Made by a program: the position numbers and the translations under genes | The notes under the pieces: model-generated | Seen by the model: only the letters and a program-made list of their open reading frames with translations | What the model was told of the DNA's origin: nothing | The model's database searches: none | NCBI GenBank assembly: GCA_034509425.1 | Contig: JAVTVJ010000033.1 | Span: 3,472,001-3,536,000, forward strand | DNA length: 64,000 bases | Direction of reading: 5' to 3' | Source: Eopsaltria australis | Taxonomy: Eukaryota > Chordata > Aves > Passeriformes > Petroicidae | Shown here: in pieces, positions 36,166 to 49,245 of the stretch | How positions within the stretch are numbered: the stretch's first letter is position 1 | Layout of the letters: each line of letters begins with the position of its first letter

Positions 36166-39043
36166 TTATTTTCCTTGCTTTTTCTTTCAAAAACTGTAGT
36201 TTTGATCATCTATTGAGACTAGCTTACTTTATGTTTGTAGGTATATAGTTTGTCTTTATAAAAGAAATCAAGTATTTGCTACTCTCATAATGAAGATAAA
36301 TGACTACATGACCTAATGATCTGATTTCTTAAGTTTGTCTGTATTTTTTAAAGGAATATCATTAATATTTATGTAGCACAACAGTTAAATTGAAATCAAA
36401 CAAACACTTTTTTTTTATAATCTGGAAGAATAAATTTAAATTATAAATCATAATTCCACAATAAATCTTCCTAAAACTGTTCCTACTACTTTAAAGATTT
36501 TATGTGATTGACACAGTTATTTAGCAGTATTGCTAAATTTTTGCAAATTGCTAATTTGAGTGTCTTTGCCACATACTTTGCAACTTACCTTTGCTGCTCT
36601 TATATGAGATAAAGTAAGATTGATCTGCCTTTTCATATAAAGGTATTCACAGTCCTCATGCAGTTTGAAAGCATATGGATTTATTTTCCTCATTCCTTTA
36701 ATATTCCAGTTATTTATGAATTTATCAGACTCACAGTCTGAAATATTAATGACATGAACATTATTTTTAAAATAAAATCCAAAAGAGTTTTTTTGGAAAT
36801 ACCCTAAGTTCCTTTGGAAATTATAATACAGGTAGAAAAATGGGAGGAAGGGAAAGGGAGGTACTTGTTTTGAAAGGTACTTCCTTCAGAAAGGAAGATG
36901 CACCTGCTGTAGCTATCCTCCATAGACATCAGGTTTGGTTTGGTTTGTTTTTTTTTCTAGTTTTTGATCTCTGTTATAGACAGAGGTAATTTCTAATAAT
37001 AAATTTCTCTTTTATGTGACGATGGAAAACATAGCTATGTAAAACATGTCCGATTAGTCATCAGGGTGTCATAGACTACTCACTGGTGCAAATCCAAAAG
37101 GGAGTTTTCATGAAAGCTTTGAGACACAATTAACAACTACAAAAAAATTATTAAAATGACATTTGAAGAATCAGTGATTTCCTTTTCATTTTAGAGACTG
37201 TGTATTTACAAAAATTAAGCTAAACTATTCTTCACTTGGATTGCCTATTCCCACTATCTTTTCTCTACCCTGGCTTTATTCTTGTCTTGACATCTTGAAA
37301 GTCACAAGGATGAGTTACTACTCAGTGAAGTAACTGAAAATCTTATACTCTGCTTTCCAGTAATAGCATACATGAGGCAGAGAAATCTAATGGAAGAAAG
37401 TAAAACACATATGCCAGTTCCTCAGAAACATAAATTTTACATGTAAAAAAGGTGGTAAGCTTCCTAAGATTATGAGACTTCCTTCTCACACGCTGGAGAT
37501 CAGTTTAACTTGAAACTGATTTTTTAGTATACCTCATAACAGAACAGGGGACCAACAGCTGTTCTGTACTTGAAGACACTTAAGAAGAGGTGAAAGATAT
37601 TTTAGAATTTTCCCAAACCCTTAAATGAAAATAACAAAAAATATTAGCTAAATAAAAGAATATAGATTTTCGATACAAGGGACTTATAGCATGAGACATT
37701 AGAAACATGATCTTTCATATCTGTATGGTCAATAAAAGTCTGCATAACAAACAAAAACCTCTCTAAGGAGAAATTTTTTTCTTGCCTGTGGAACCAATAC
37801 ACAACAAGCTAGGTATGAAGATGTATTGTTCAGCCAAATTACACTGAGGGGAAACATAAATAAACTCTGTAAGACTGTCAGATTCAGAGAAACCTTTCAG
37901 GCTGGGGGCAACACAAACATGATGAGTACAACGTCATAGTGCCAGTTATAATATAACAAGAATTTTAAAATAAAATCATATCCCAAATTCCATTTTTGAT
38001 TTATTTTTTTATCTTTGCTTTATTTTCACATTTTGTGACTAGCTGAGCTCATAGAATTTAAATACTAAGGAATGATTAACATATTAATGAAATCTAGAAT
38101 TATTCAAGTACCTTAGGTAAATAGCACATTAAGTATACCAGCAAGCATTAATATTCTTTCTTTCACATGCATGCTGCATTTATATTTATTTCAGCAGGAT
38201 ATTTAAGAATATCAGTCTAAAACATATATTACTGTCATGCAAAATGTTTACAATCTTCCAACCCAAAATGCTTACAATGCCTTTTCATAAATAAAAGCAA
38301 GGCAAAAATAAAATTTGATTTAGCCAGCTAAAATGCAAGAAAAAATGGTTTTTTCTTTTTCCAAAATTATTGCTGATTTTTTTCCTCTCCTTAGACTAAA
38401 AGGAAGACTAATGAAATATTAGATATTATTTACAGCCATATTTTTTTTCAATTTTAAGTACATTAATCTCTAGTTTAGGAGTAAAACTGCTGATATCCAA
38501 AGAAACTAGGAAGAAAACATTATCCTATACAGAGCACATTTCTGTAACATCTAATTTAAAAGTCTCCTTATAAATATACAGTCTTCTGCTTTAAACCACA
38601 GAGCTGCAATTGGGCCTGCCTCATCAAAATGCTGTGATGCTTGGTATCTGAAAGTAAAATTTGAAACACTAATCGGTAGTTGCTTTTAATGCATTGTATC
38701 TCTGTAACATATCCAAAGCATTTAAACTGAACTGTTTTATTATGATCCAATTTCTAAACTCTTACATGACCTGATCTTCTCAATACTATCTAATCAAGTA
38801 AATAATTGCAGTATAGTCGCCTTTGGATAGTTTCTTTCAAAACTGCACTTTTAAAATTGATTCTATTATTTGTCAGGAAGAAAAGGAGCACACAAAGTCC
38901 TAATCATTGTCTCACACAAAAATGACATTCAATTAGTGTTTCATTATTTAGTGGTGTTTAATGTCACTAACATCAGTGAATGCCACCATTTTGTTTCAGC
39001 TTGGAAGAGAGATACTCCTGCAGTAGGACTCCTTTAAGGCAAT

Positions 39044-39331
39044 CTATCCATACATATACACATATATACCGGGAACTATTATAGAAACAAAAAACAGAGA
39101 AGCACTGGCATGAGATACCAATGGATCTTTTTTTGGAGCCTGAATAGATCCAGTCTCCTGCAATTCATTTGGAAGGAAAGGTACAAGTAGAGGAACTCTA
39201 TACTTGAAACCTAGGTAGGTTTCAAGTTGTACTCTGGTGTACTCTGCAAAGCGACAGACTTGTTTGAGTTGTTCACCCTTGGTAATGTCTGTCACTTCAA
39301 CTTTCAAGCCTGACAAAAATTGTATTCTCAA
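39044..39331 (-). other. Open frame of protein-like composition, unrecognised
   Basis: About 95 codons are open on the minus strand, extendable upstream by about 13 codons to a TGA. The listed first codon is TTG, so there is no good start. The inner part (for example VEVTDITKGEQLKQVCRFAE and YTRVQLETYLGFKYRVPL) is balanced in charged, polar and hydrophobic residues and unlike the AT-driven frames around it. A minus-strand AG preceded by a pyrimidine-rich stretch lies just upstream and a GT-type donor could lie within. It may be an exon, a decayed coding remnant or chance. I recognise no family. Confidence 0.2.
39202..39227. repeat. Perfect 11-bp inverted repeat, 4-nt loop
   Basis: Arms acttgaaacct and aggtttcaagt flank AGGT. 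It lies inside the minus-strand frame 39044-39331. As RNA it could form a short stable hairpin with a tetraloop. Confidence 0.9.
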
Positions 39332-39994
39332 TTCAGGAAGACTGAACTTCCAGAGAAATAAAGACTTCCACCATCAGAGCTGATTTTCCACACACTATAT
39401 ATCTGAAGAAAAAACAAAAAACTCCAACCAAATATCTCTCCCCTTAGATTTTTGATAGTGATCATGCAAATTTTTCATACTGCAAAAATTCTTGTCCAAG
39501 TAGATCTCCTCTCTTCAATGTCATAAGTGAAAACAAAATAATTCCATAAAGTTTCAAGGATTGTGAGAAAATTTTAAAAAAGGAAAAAAACCCTCAAACA
39601 CCTCTGTAACTGATGTTACAGTTCTTCCAGCAACTTTGTCTTCTAATCTTCTGCCTCTGTGAGTGTGGCAAATTTGCACCATCCTTTAATAAAAAAGGTC
39701 TAGGCTGAAGGTCCTGTCCACCATGACCATCATGACAAGTGAGGATTCATATTCTTCAATTTCTACACATAAAATAAGCAAATAAGATTTGCTCATTATC
39801 CCCTTACTCCTAACTTTTCATTGACTTCTCTCTGAATTTTCCATTCTCTACACATTTTCCACTTGAGCTATAACTTTATGTAATTGATACCACCTATTTT
39901 CTTATGTTAAAATAGAAATGAACAATAGCTAAGAAAGCATGGGGATTTTTGTTTTAAAAATATTTCCAGAATTACCTTTTTATTAGATTAGTGA

Positions 39995-40427
39995 AAATGA
40001 TCAGAGAAGTGGAACACCACTCCTACAAGGAAATGCTGGGTGAGTTTGGGTTGTTCAGCCTGGAGAAGAGAAGGCTCCAGGGAGAGCTTATAGCAGCCTT
40101 CCAGTATTGAGGGAAGTTACAAGAAAGATGGGGACAGACTGTTTAGCAAACCCCTTCTCAGTAAGAGAAGGGGTAACAGTTTAAACTAAAGGAAGGTCAA
40201 TTCCAGCTAGATATAAGGAAGAATTTTTTTTACAAAGAGAGTGGTAAACACTGAAACTGGCTCCCCACAGAGGTGGTGGGTGCTTCATTCATGGAGCCAT
40301 TCAAGGACAGGTTGGATGGGGCCCTGAGCAACCTGATCCAGTTGAAGATGTCCTTGTTCATTGAAGGACTAGATGAATAAATGTCTCTTCCAAACCAGAT
40401 TAGTCTATGACTTTATGTTTCTATGAA
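39995..40427 (+). mobile_element. CR1 LINE 3' end
   Basis: Plus-strand CR1 from the end of ORF2 to the 3' terminus: 'ttgttcagcctggagaagag', 'aaggctccagggagagctta', 'agcagccttccagtattgag', 'taaggaagaatttttttt', 'ggttggatggggccctgagc', then 'gtctatgactttatgtttct' as the remnant of the octamer tail. The length is typical of truncated bird CR1 copies. There are many substitutions and no intact frame. Confidence 0.93.
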
Positions 40428-43400
40428 TTGCTGATCATCTTTAGATATTTCAGCTAGGACCTTTTTTTATATATAATTTAAATGATAAATACTGTCAACA
40501 TCCCATTTACCAATCTTAATAGTTAAGTCCCCTTTCACCTATGATTTTTTAAGCATTTGACATAAAACAAGCTTCAAATAGAATAAAACAGAAACACAAG
40601 GAAAAAAATAAGGGGTTTTTTTGCAGTCAAAGGCTTTCAGCAAAAATATCAGCGTTAATTAAAATAGGATTAGTGCTGAAACATAGAAAACTGCATTAGA
40701 AAAATCTACATCTGAGAACTAAAGATAAATATAAGGATAAAATTTTCAGGTGAAATTAGAGATAGCCTTCTCACACATAAACCTAAGCTAAAAAATTAAA
40801 TAACATCACTAAAAGTACAACTAATACAGTTTTAGTTATTTGCTCCCAAAGGATTGAGTATCACAAATGTTTTTAGGAGAAATCCAGTTGTATTTGGGAC
40901 AGATCAGTGAACCTAAAGAATAATTTGCTTTCTGACACTGCTTTTTGTAGCTCCAAAGCAGAAAGGTGTTTTCCTACAAAATGAAAGGTGAAGGGTAATG
41001 TTAAAGTGAGATATGAAAATAAAACCCTTAACTGAGTTCATATGTAGAGAGATATCTGTGTACAGTGGGAAATTATTACAAAATATACCCCAAAACCACA
41101 CAATTCCTTTAAAATCCTTTCTTAGAATCACATTCCCTGTTATTTCTTGTTATATGCTTCTGAGGACGATCATCTTAATACAATCTACTAAAGTATATTT
41201 TAGTAAAGCAGACTCATGTCACTAAACAAATAGCATACTTGCCATGCCAATATCACCCTTGTTATACTCTTCACTTTTTCTCCTTACATTATTCTCATTA
41301 TTTATATCCAGTTTAAAGATTATCAGTTTCTTGCAATCTATAAAATAGAAATTATTTCAGTTATTTGTAGACCTGTTTGAATTGCATTTAAATGCACTGT
41401 GTCTAATTATTAAATCTTATAAGATATCCTATACAGAACTAATAAAAATAATTTCACAATGTTATGTCTCATACATAAATTTGCTCATGTGTGTATCTTG
41501 TTCCTCTTTTCCTTTTGTTTCTTTTTTTTCTTGTTCTTATTTTTTCTTTAAATAGGACAGCTAATCTATGTATAATCCTTTCTTTAAATTAAATTCTGGC
41601 ATTTTGTGACAGGATCATGTTTGGAATTAACGTAGATCTTAGTATAGGCAAGCCAAATAATTACTGCAGTCTTCTGATCCGTCTTAATGTTCACACATAT
41701 TAACAAAGATTTAGGCATAAAGACACCACTATCATTCATTTGGTAAGGATTAATTCACCAAAGATAACACAAGGCAGTTTCAGTGGATTGATATTGCTAA
41801 GTTTTTAGGATACAGTTCTGCTAACTATTTAAAGGCAGTCTTTCCTATATACCTGTCATCTTGAAGATAAATTTCATGAAGTTAGAAATTAATATTTGAG
41901 GCATAAAATGTATGTACGTGTTATGAGCATCTTGACTCTGTTATCTCCAATGTTTAGCAATATGAAGATGTTGAAAGTAGACGATACTAACTTGAATTTT
42001 GAAGTTTAATTTATGAGGAAAAACATAGTCAATATATTATGGCTGTATAATCAGTGAATTTGTCTTTAATATGTAACAATCTTATCAAAAACATGAAAAG
42101 TATGATGGGTTTGACACCTTTTTCAGATAGGAAAAGTAACATATGTTTCCGTAGGACACTTTGAAATTGTTGATTATCAACAATTTTAGTAGGGAGGTGT
42201 CTCGAATACAAAGTTCTGTTTTAGCCTAATGAAGAACTATGGAAAATAAACAGACTTCAAAGGATGGGATATGTCAGAAATTAGAATACTTAAACATCAG
42301 AAAAATAACTTTAAGATGTGCTTTATTGCTGACTTGTTGAGATTACAGATTGTCCAAGATTAAAAAATAAAATTATTTGGAATTGGATAACAAGAAATAA
42401 ATAAATAAGGATTTAATTTAATTCCATATATTTTTCTCCATTTGAAGGAAAATAAAATAAGGTAATAACTCATTAACATGTTCTTCAATATTAACACCGT
42501 TTCTCTCATAAAATTCTATGACTATTTCAGGTATGTAGTGGACTGTGTTTGGGTCATCCTTTCTGTAAATCAACCAGTTTATTGCCTATCTCATTTTTCC
42601 CCCTTAAAACACTTACCCACAACCACACAGATATATATATTTAAGACATTATGCCACCATATAGATGCAGAATCATAAATCTTTAGCCTTTTCAGGCAAA
42701 AAATTGGCGAAAGCTTCAAATTATTTAAATAAAATGTTTTCATTGCATCATAGCACATACAATCCAGATGCCGAATTTTATATTTGTCCTTTCAAAATAT
42801 TCTATTAATGTGTTTTTCCACCCTTTTTAGGATCCTCTGGGTAGCCCTACCCTTCAATGTATTGGCTCACAACTTGCAGCTGTGTACCTGCAAGCTTGAT
42901 GTCAGAGCACTCCATTGCCTCCTGTGGGTGCTTTATAGTAACATTAAGGAGACAGATACCAGCATAGAGCCCTTTGTTGTTCCACTTGATTTGAAGATCA
43001 TTATTATTGTATTTCTGTTCCTGTTCTGAGTTAAACATTTCATGTAAATTACACTTGTTTTACTCTTAGCCTTTTGGCAAACTGAATTATTTGCTAGGGA
43101 AAAATTAATTGGGAAAATACATAGATGCATAAATGCACAATAATAAACTTTTTTTTCCTTATTTAAACATGTGAGCTTCCTTCTGTTGTGATATTTTAAC
43201 CACAGAAACCCATAGCAGAAAAAGGTTATGGTAGGCAATGAGCACCTGAAAATGCAAAATATATACATAATTATCAGAATAATTCTGTTTCCTCTCTGGA
43301 TTCAAATTTTTAACTGTCTTGGAGGAAAAATGGAAAAAGAAACCAATGTTTTCTCTTTCCTCATAACTTCTCCATATTTATTAGATGTCATTATAATTTC

Positions 43401-44040
43401 TGTGTTATTTTCTGTAGTTTCAATAGCAGAATTGTTAAGTGTGAATATTTTTAAATGGAATTGCAAAGAAATAAATTGTTTATATTCCTCTTTTTTATAC
43501 AATGTTGGACAATTCTTGTTAAATATTGTGTACATGTTTATATGTTTATATAAATACAAATATATATATATAAGAATGTGTGTATTCAGACTAAATACCC
43601 ATAGCATAATTTGCTTTAGATACTATAATGAGATGTAATCCATTTTTATATTGAATTTTCCTGTAATTGTGGTGCTGTAATTGTGGGCAATAAAATAAAA
43701 TCATGTTGTGGTGCAGATGTTATCTGGTTTTATGTTTTTATTATATGCAAATTAAATTGTACGACTCTGGATTTATCTAAACTACACTTGGACTTCCTCT
43801 GTTTTACCTACATTCGTTTCAGAGGGAATACTCTGTAGGCTCATTTACTCATAGTTGTACAAAAATTTTGAGGAATTTTTTGAAAAATTTCCAATTGAAA
43901 TCTTTTGATCGTAAAAATTGATGCTGCAGATATCTAAAAAATACCTTATCTTAAGAGAAAGCAAACTGAAAAACCTGAAACATTAAAAATTTACAGCATA
44001 GAATTTGACAGTTCTGGAAGTAATTTCCTATTAGACTATT
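40428..44040. other. AT-rich non-coding DNA, no gene seen
   Basis: The 136-codon plus-strand frame at 43228-43638 and the opposed 101- and 111-codon minus-strand frames are AT-driven, Ile/Tyr/Phe/Asn-rich sequences in opposite directions over the same DNA. None is credible as a gene. A short (TA)n run lies at about 43558-43573. Confidence 0.55.
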
Positions 44041-44636
44041 CTGGAGAAAGACCTGGGTGTCCTGGTGGACAGCAAGCTGTCCATGTGCCAGCATTGCCCT
44101 TGTGGCCAACAATGTCAATGGTATCCTGGGCTGCACTAGAAAAGAGCATTGCCAGCAGGTCAAGGGAGGTGATCCTGCCGCTCTGCTCATCCTTAGTGAG
44201 GCACATCTGGAGTGCTGTGTCCAGTTCTGGGCTCCTCAGTACAAGAGAGACATGGGGCTCCTGGAACAGGTCCAGTGGATGTCCAGGAGCAAATAATTAG
44301 GGGACTGGAGTGCCTGATTCACGAGGAAAGGATGAGGGAGCTGAGCCTGTTCACCCTTGAGAAGAGACGACTTCTTGAGAGGGCACCTTGTCAATGTAAA
44401 TCAGTACCTGAAGGGAGGGAGCCACTCTTCTGGTGATGCCAAGGCAGAAGCTGGAACACAGGAAGTTCCCCTTGCACATGTAGAACTTTACTGTGTGGGT
44501 GACCTAGCACTGGAACAGATTTTCCAGACACAAACCTGTGCCATGTGCTCTAGGATGACCCTGCTTGAGGAGGCTGGTTGGAGCAGATGGACCCCAGTTT
44601 TTTCTTCCAATCTTACCTCTTCTGTGATCCTATGAT
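44041..44636 (+). mobile_element. CR1 LINE fragment with ORF2 C-terminal remnant
   Basis: Plus-strand CR1 covering the last part of ORF2 and the 3' UTR. The first frame contains NVNGILGCTRKE and ECCVQFWAPQYKRDMGLLEQ, conserved blocks of the CR1 reverse-transcriptase C-terminal region. The reading then moves to another frame (IIRGLECLIHEERMRELSLF), so ORF2 is frameshifted. The 3' end is 'cttctgtgatcctatgat', two octamer-like units. Nearest relatives in the window are the outer copy at 48485 and the one at 62342. Confidence 0.95.
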
Positions 44637-44838
44637 TAAACAGAAATTAACAATGGTCCAACTAGATGAACCATGGATTGGCTAGGAAAGAATACAAGGA
44701 CACAGGAAGCATAGAATCATGACTTTCTAGTGTTTATCAAGAGTAGAAATTAATTTGGAATAATAATGGTGCTACAGTTTTACCACAAGAAATCCAAACA
44801 TGTTTTAATGTGGATTTATATATACACCTTTCTTTTAC

Positions 44839-44864
44839 ATATATATATATATATATATATATAT
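44839..44864. repeat. (AT)13 microsatellite
   Basis: Thirteen uninterrupted AT units, self-complementary and probably length-polymorphic. It lies 200 bp downstream of a CR1 tail. Confidence 0.95.
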
Positions 44865-46426
44865 GCAATAAAATTCTATAGTTTTGGGGTTTTTTAAAAT
44901 TGAAGGCAGTATTTGTAGTTATAGATTATATCATTGTATTTCATTAGATAAATATTTTAACTTTTGAATATGTTCAAAGCCATCTTGATGAGGTAACAAC
45001 TTTGGTCAAATATTCTGTTGGGTGAATAATTGCTATGCTCAGAAAGTTCACATTTCTGTTCTTGAGGTATCTGGATTTGCTCTTGTGATCAGAAGAATAT
45101 TTGTGGCAAAATATTTATCACTGTAGAGTTACTGAGAATGGTTATTACAGTTCCAGTAGGAGGGAAGGTGGGATCAATTTTGACTCGTGCTGACTGCAGA
45201 ATTTAGTTGTCTGAAATAATCAGCATGAAAGTACAAGGGATGCTTTACCCTTCATGGCTGCATTACAAGCTTCAATTTTGCTGCTGTAGGGTTATCCTTT
45301 CTTCAATATTATTTCTGCCCTATCTGTTCTTGATATGCCAAGGAAGCCATAAGAAACTGAATTATTTAGATTAAAGCAGACATTCAAATCCTTATTTATT
45401 ACCTAAAAGTTATGATGTTTTACTGCTACTGAATTATAATATATTCTTGTTCATGATAAACTACGAGTATTGAAGCATAACATATGAAATGGAAGAGTGA
45501 GTCGGAAAAGGTAATTTTTTTCCTCCTTTTAGATCTTGATTCTTGCTGTTTTGAAACTCCTGGCTACATGAACTCAACAGGAAAGACATCTTATGCAGAA
45601 AATAATTTTGTTAGCTAAGGAATCATGAACAGACAAAAATTGCTATTGCACATTAGGTTAGGAGAAGGCGTTACTAATCTAAGGACAACACAAAAAACAT
45701 CCCAGGTGCTTATCAGCAAATTCAATTACACCAACAAAAAAAGGCTTATAAATGCAAAGCTAAGAAAGCGTTTATATCACTCAGGTGGTTTTTTTCCTTG
45801 TTGCCTTTTCATGGGTCTTTACCAGAATTTGATGAGATAGGAGTAAAAAGAAACATCAAGTATTCATAGACAGACCACATATATTAAAAATAATGAAATT
45901 GCTCTGCATATAGTAGCTTACCCAGCAGATTGTCACAGCATGCACCCTCATTAGGATGTCTGCTTGAAGCTTAGATTCCTGGCATAAGGTAAAAATGGAA
46001 TATCCAGGTGATGGAGGCTAGACACAGGTATTTATCATTTACAAAACTGTTTTTCAAAGAACTGTGAAGTCTATAGATCTTTTGTAATGTATGTGTACTG
46101 ACAGTTATTTTAGGCTGTTTTCAGACACAATTTATAAATCTTCTTTAAACTAACCATTGATTTTCATCCTATGTTAGCAGAAATTTGAGTTTTGAGAATA
46201 GCAGAAAAAATCAGGAAAGGTTGAAAGTTTCAAGAATTGTTGTGATACTGATTTGTATGCATTTGAGTTAATTTCTAGCCTGCTGGGGCAACAGTGGCTT
46301 TTGGTATCATTTACTTTTTGTTCTTGAGAAAGCCTGTTTCTAAAACTATACCAGAATTACACAGTGCATGGAAAAGAATAGATCTGTTATATAAGGATAA
46401 TACTGATGGCTGTGAGAGAAAGGAAG

Positions 46427-46515
46427 GACAGAACAAGCAGAAGGTAGGAAGAGATGAGTGGAGGAAGGAGGAAGAGAGAAAGAGGGAAAGAGAGAGAAAG
46501 AGAGAAAAGATAAAT
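46427..46515. repeat. Purine-rich GA/GGAA tract
   Basis: Nearly all purine on the plus strand, with GGAA and GAAA units in imperfect tandem. The frame over it ends in Arg/Glu/Lys repeats, an artefact. Confidence 0.85.
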
Positions 46516-47324
46516 AAAGGAGCCTGACTTTCTCAGGCTGAAGCCTAACACACTATAAATGATGCCTTACTCGGAACCCATTTCTTATAGCATGATGACA
46601 CTTCTTATTTTAAATGCCTTCTACCATTACTCCCAAGAAACCTCTCCCTGTATCCACTGAAAATGTATTTCTGTGTGCAGTCTGATCCTCACCATGGCAA
46701 GTGACAGACATCCTGACAGCAACAGTAGCTTAGGGCACCCAATAACATCACTGAGAAAAAAGGGATTAAAAAACAATGACAAAAAAAGCCTGTCAAAACA
46801 AGCAAACAAAAAATCCCCCAAAACAGTGACAACTAGATATTAAAAAGAACAAACAAACAAAACAAAGGCACCTTTTTTTTTTTTTTTTTCAGGAGGATTC
46901 AATGCAAATGCAAGAATATCTCTGGATAAATGAGTTTTAAAAGTTGCCTATCAACACATGATTGTAATGGAAGCCGTCTGTGTTTTGGACAAGATAAACA
47001 TATTTATCTCTCTCTGGGAGCTTGTTATTTATTTTTTGCTTTGAATAGTAAAGTGGATTCCATTTTTTCTAATAGTTTGTTCACAACAAATATGTGTTCT
47101 GTACTTTTTAAAGGATATGGATGGACACAAGAGAGGAACGTTCCCTGTTTATCTTCTCCGGTTACTTTCCAGGTCAGGTAGAAGTGCATGCAAAGAACAG
47201 AACATTATGCCTTCACTGAAAGTGAAGAAGTATTTTCAGGTTGGTACAGAGATACATTAGGAATTTATAGAAGTTTTACTACAAGAGGAGATCAGAGGAC
47301 ATACAGACAAGTCCCCTCCTGAAG

Positions 47325-47396
47325 CAAATTTGATTGTACTGTGCAAAGTATATTGAAAACCAAATTTGATTATACTGTGCAAAATATATTGAAAAC
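47325..47396. repeat. 36-bp tandem duplication
   Basis: Two adjacent 36-bp units beginning caaatttgat (47325-47360 and 47361-47396) differ at only two positions, both G to A. This is a local slippage-type duplication. It is not microsatellite sequence and not CR1. Confidence 0.93.
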
Positions 47397-48484
47397 CACA
47401 AAAGCCAGTAAAAGTTGTTTTAGACCAAGACTGGAAGAAAACATTCCACGTGTCACATTAGGCAGAACAAAGATTTGTCAACAAACTCTTTAATCATCAT
47501 AATGTCTTATAATTTGTGTCTGAATTTTCTCATTGCTATTGTTTGCATTCAAATAAAACCTGGCATTAGGAGATCAAAGGTCTTTCTGATGCTTTTGTAA
47601 TACATATTTATTAGCTTTTTAGTTCAGATCATAGGTTGCCTTTGAAACAAATCTACCATTATTTCCACTTCCTATATTTGGTTAATATTATAAATCAGTC
47701 TTAGGGAACATAAAGACGATTCCTTTTGGGTGAAGTATAAGCAAAAGAATCTGTCTTGGAAACCTCTTAATATGCTGTAATGTTAATGGCCAATTGCTGT
47801 GGTATTCACCAAGAATTGCTGTATTACAAAAAGCATGGTTAATGTGGACATTGGATCATCAAAATAAATTATTTCTCCTTACATATCTGCTCCTATTGGC
47901 ACATACTAAATTTAAGAAAGTAATTTATGAAGAACATTTACGTTAAGAAGGTACAAGCCAGAAGTTGCCCAAGTTAAGTTCCTATATTTTTCAAGTACTT
48001 CTATTTAGAAAATCAGGTTCAAGAAGAAGGAAGAGAACATGTCTGTTAAACTTCATCTGTTTCAGTTCTAAGTCCTATGTCTCAGCTGAAATCCTCCCTC
48101 AAACACATTTTTAGCTACAGTGCTACGTTTGTCACTAAAGTGGCAAAACTTTAATTATGCATTTATGATTCCATACTCTCTGGGAATAGAATGGCTAAAG
48201 TAACCAAAGTCATAACATACTGCAGCATGCTTAACCAAGTCATCAAAGACTTGAATCTGGATGCCTGGATCATTTGTAAAATAACCACACACACTGTGAT
48301 TTCATGAACTAATCTTTATGGTTACGTTGTTAAATAGAAAAAGGCAGGGAATGGTTTCTGGCCTCAGCTTCCAGTGGCTCTGGATGCTGAGAGCGAGCCC
48401 CATCTGTGTTGGATTGCTTTGGAGAGACCTAGCTGGAGTTAACTGGATCAAGCGGCAGTTAACTGAAATTATGTGACTACATCA

Positions 48485-48650
48485 ATCCTCAGTTCTGGCT
48501 TCTCAGTACAAAAGAGACATGAACATACTACAAGGACTCCTGTAAGAGGCCACCGGAGATGATGAAAGGGATGGACTATCTCTCCAATGAGGAAAGGCTG
48601 AAACAGCTTTTTAGCCTGGAAAAGAAAAGGCTCAGGGGAGATCTTAATGT
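48485..48650 (+). mobile_element. Outer CR1 LINE, 5' part, split by a later CR1
   Basis: Plus-strand CR1 sequence 'tcagttctggcttctcagta', 'aatgaggaaaggctgaaac', and 'gaaaaggctcaggggagatc' stops at 'ttaatgt' (48650). Its continuation, 'tttatgaacacctgagggga', is found again at 49246 after a complete CR1 3' end. The two pieces join in the order expected of one CR1 subfamily, the same type as the copy at 57265. It is the older element of the pair. Confidence 0.85.
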
Positions 48651-49236
48651 GGCCAAGCAGGCAAGTATCATCCATACTTCTATCAGAAATAGAGTGGCCA
48701 GCAGGACCAAGGCAGTGACTGTCTCCTTGTAGTTGGCCACTGGCAAGGCCACACGTCAAATTCTGTGTCCAGTTTTGCACGCCTCACCACAAGAAAGACA
48801 GAGACGTTCTGGAAGGTATCAGAGAAGCTGGTGAAGGACCTAAAGCATACATCTAGTCCTCTTATGAGGGGCAGCTGAGGGAGTGTTCAGCCTGGATAAG
48901 GGGGACCTTATCACTCTCTACAATTGCCTGAATAGAGGTTGTAGCCAGGTGCGGGTCTTTCTCCTCTACCAAAAAAAGCTATAGAACAAGAGGAAATGGC
49001 CTCAGTTTCACCAGGGAAAGTGGATTGGATATTAGCCAAAATAACTTCACTGTAAGGGTTGTCAAGTGTTGGCACAGGCTGCCCAGAGAAGTGGTTCACT
49101 CACAGCTCCTGGAGTTTTTTAAAACTGTGGTATGTAGGAACGTGATTTAGTGCTGGACTTGACCATATTGGGTTTATGGTTAGGTTCAATGATCTTAAAG
49201 GTCTTTTCCAATCTAAATGATTTTATGATTCTATAA
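48651..49236 (+). mobile_element. Inner (nested) CR1 LINE
   Basis: Plus-strand CR1 of a different subfamily: 'agagtggccagcaggaccaa', 'accttatcactctctacaat', 'ggttgtagccaggtgcgg', 'ggttgtcaagtgttggcaca', and a tail 'gattttatgattctata'. The codons around 48740-48800 give HVKFCVQFCTPHHKKDRDVL, the ORF2 C-terminal block. A short deletion is visible near 48897-48903, where the 'gaagaggaggctgagggg' block should be. It sits inside another CR1 and so inserted later. Confidence 0.9.
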
Positions 49237-49245
49237 TAAACAAGA

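Larger units (their letters stand above)
36166..39994. other. AT-rich non-coding DNA
   Basis: Includes a short (GGTTT)n-like run at 36932-36956 and one minus-strand frame of interest listed separately (39044-39331). Otherwise unique AT-rich sequence with no recognisable gene or mobile element. Confidence 0.5.
44865..48484. other. AT-rich non-coding DNA, no gene seen
   Basis: Contains the purine tract at 46427-46515, a 17-base T run at 46873-46889 and the tandem duplication at 47325-47396. About 48340-48480 is GC-richer without a clear identity and may be an unrecognised part of the repeat that follows. Confidence 0.5.

Noticed and set aside
43228..43638. 136-codon plus-strand frame and opposed minus-strand frames
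   Set aside because: Both strands are open because the DNA is AT-rich; the peptides are Ile/Tyr/Phe/Asn-rich with no motif.
44057..44635. Several overlapping plus-strand frames as host genes
   Set aside because: They are frameshifted pieces of CR1 ORF2 and its 3' UTR.
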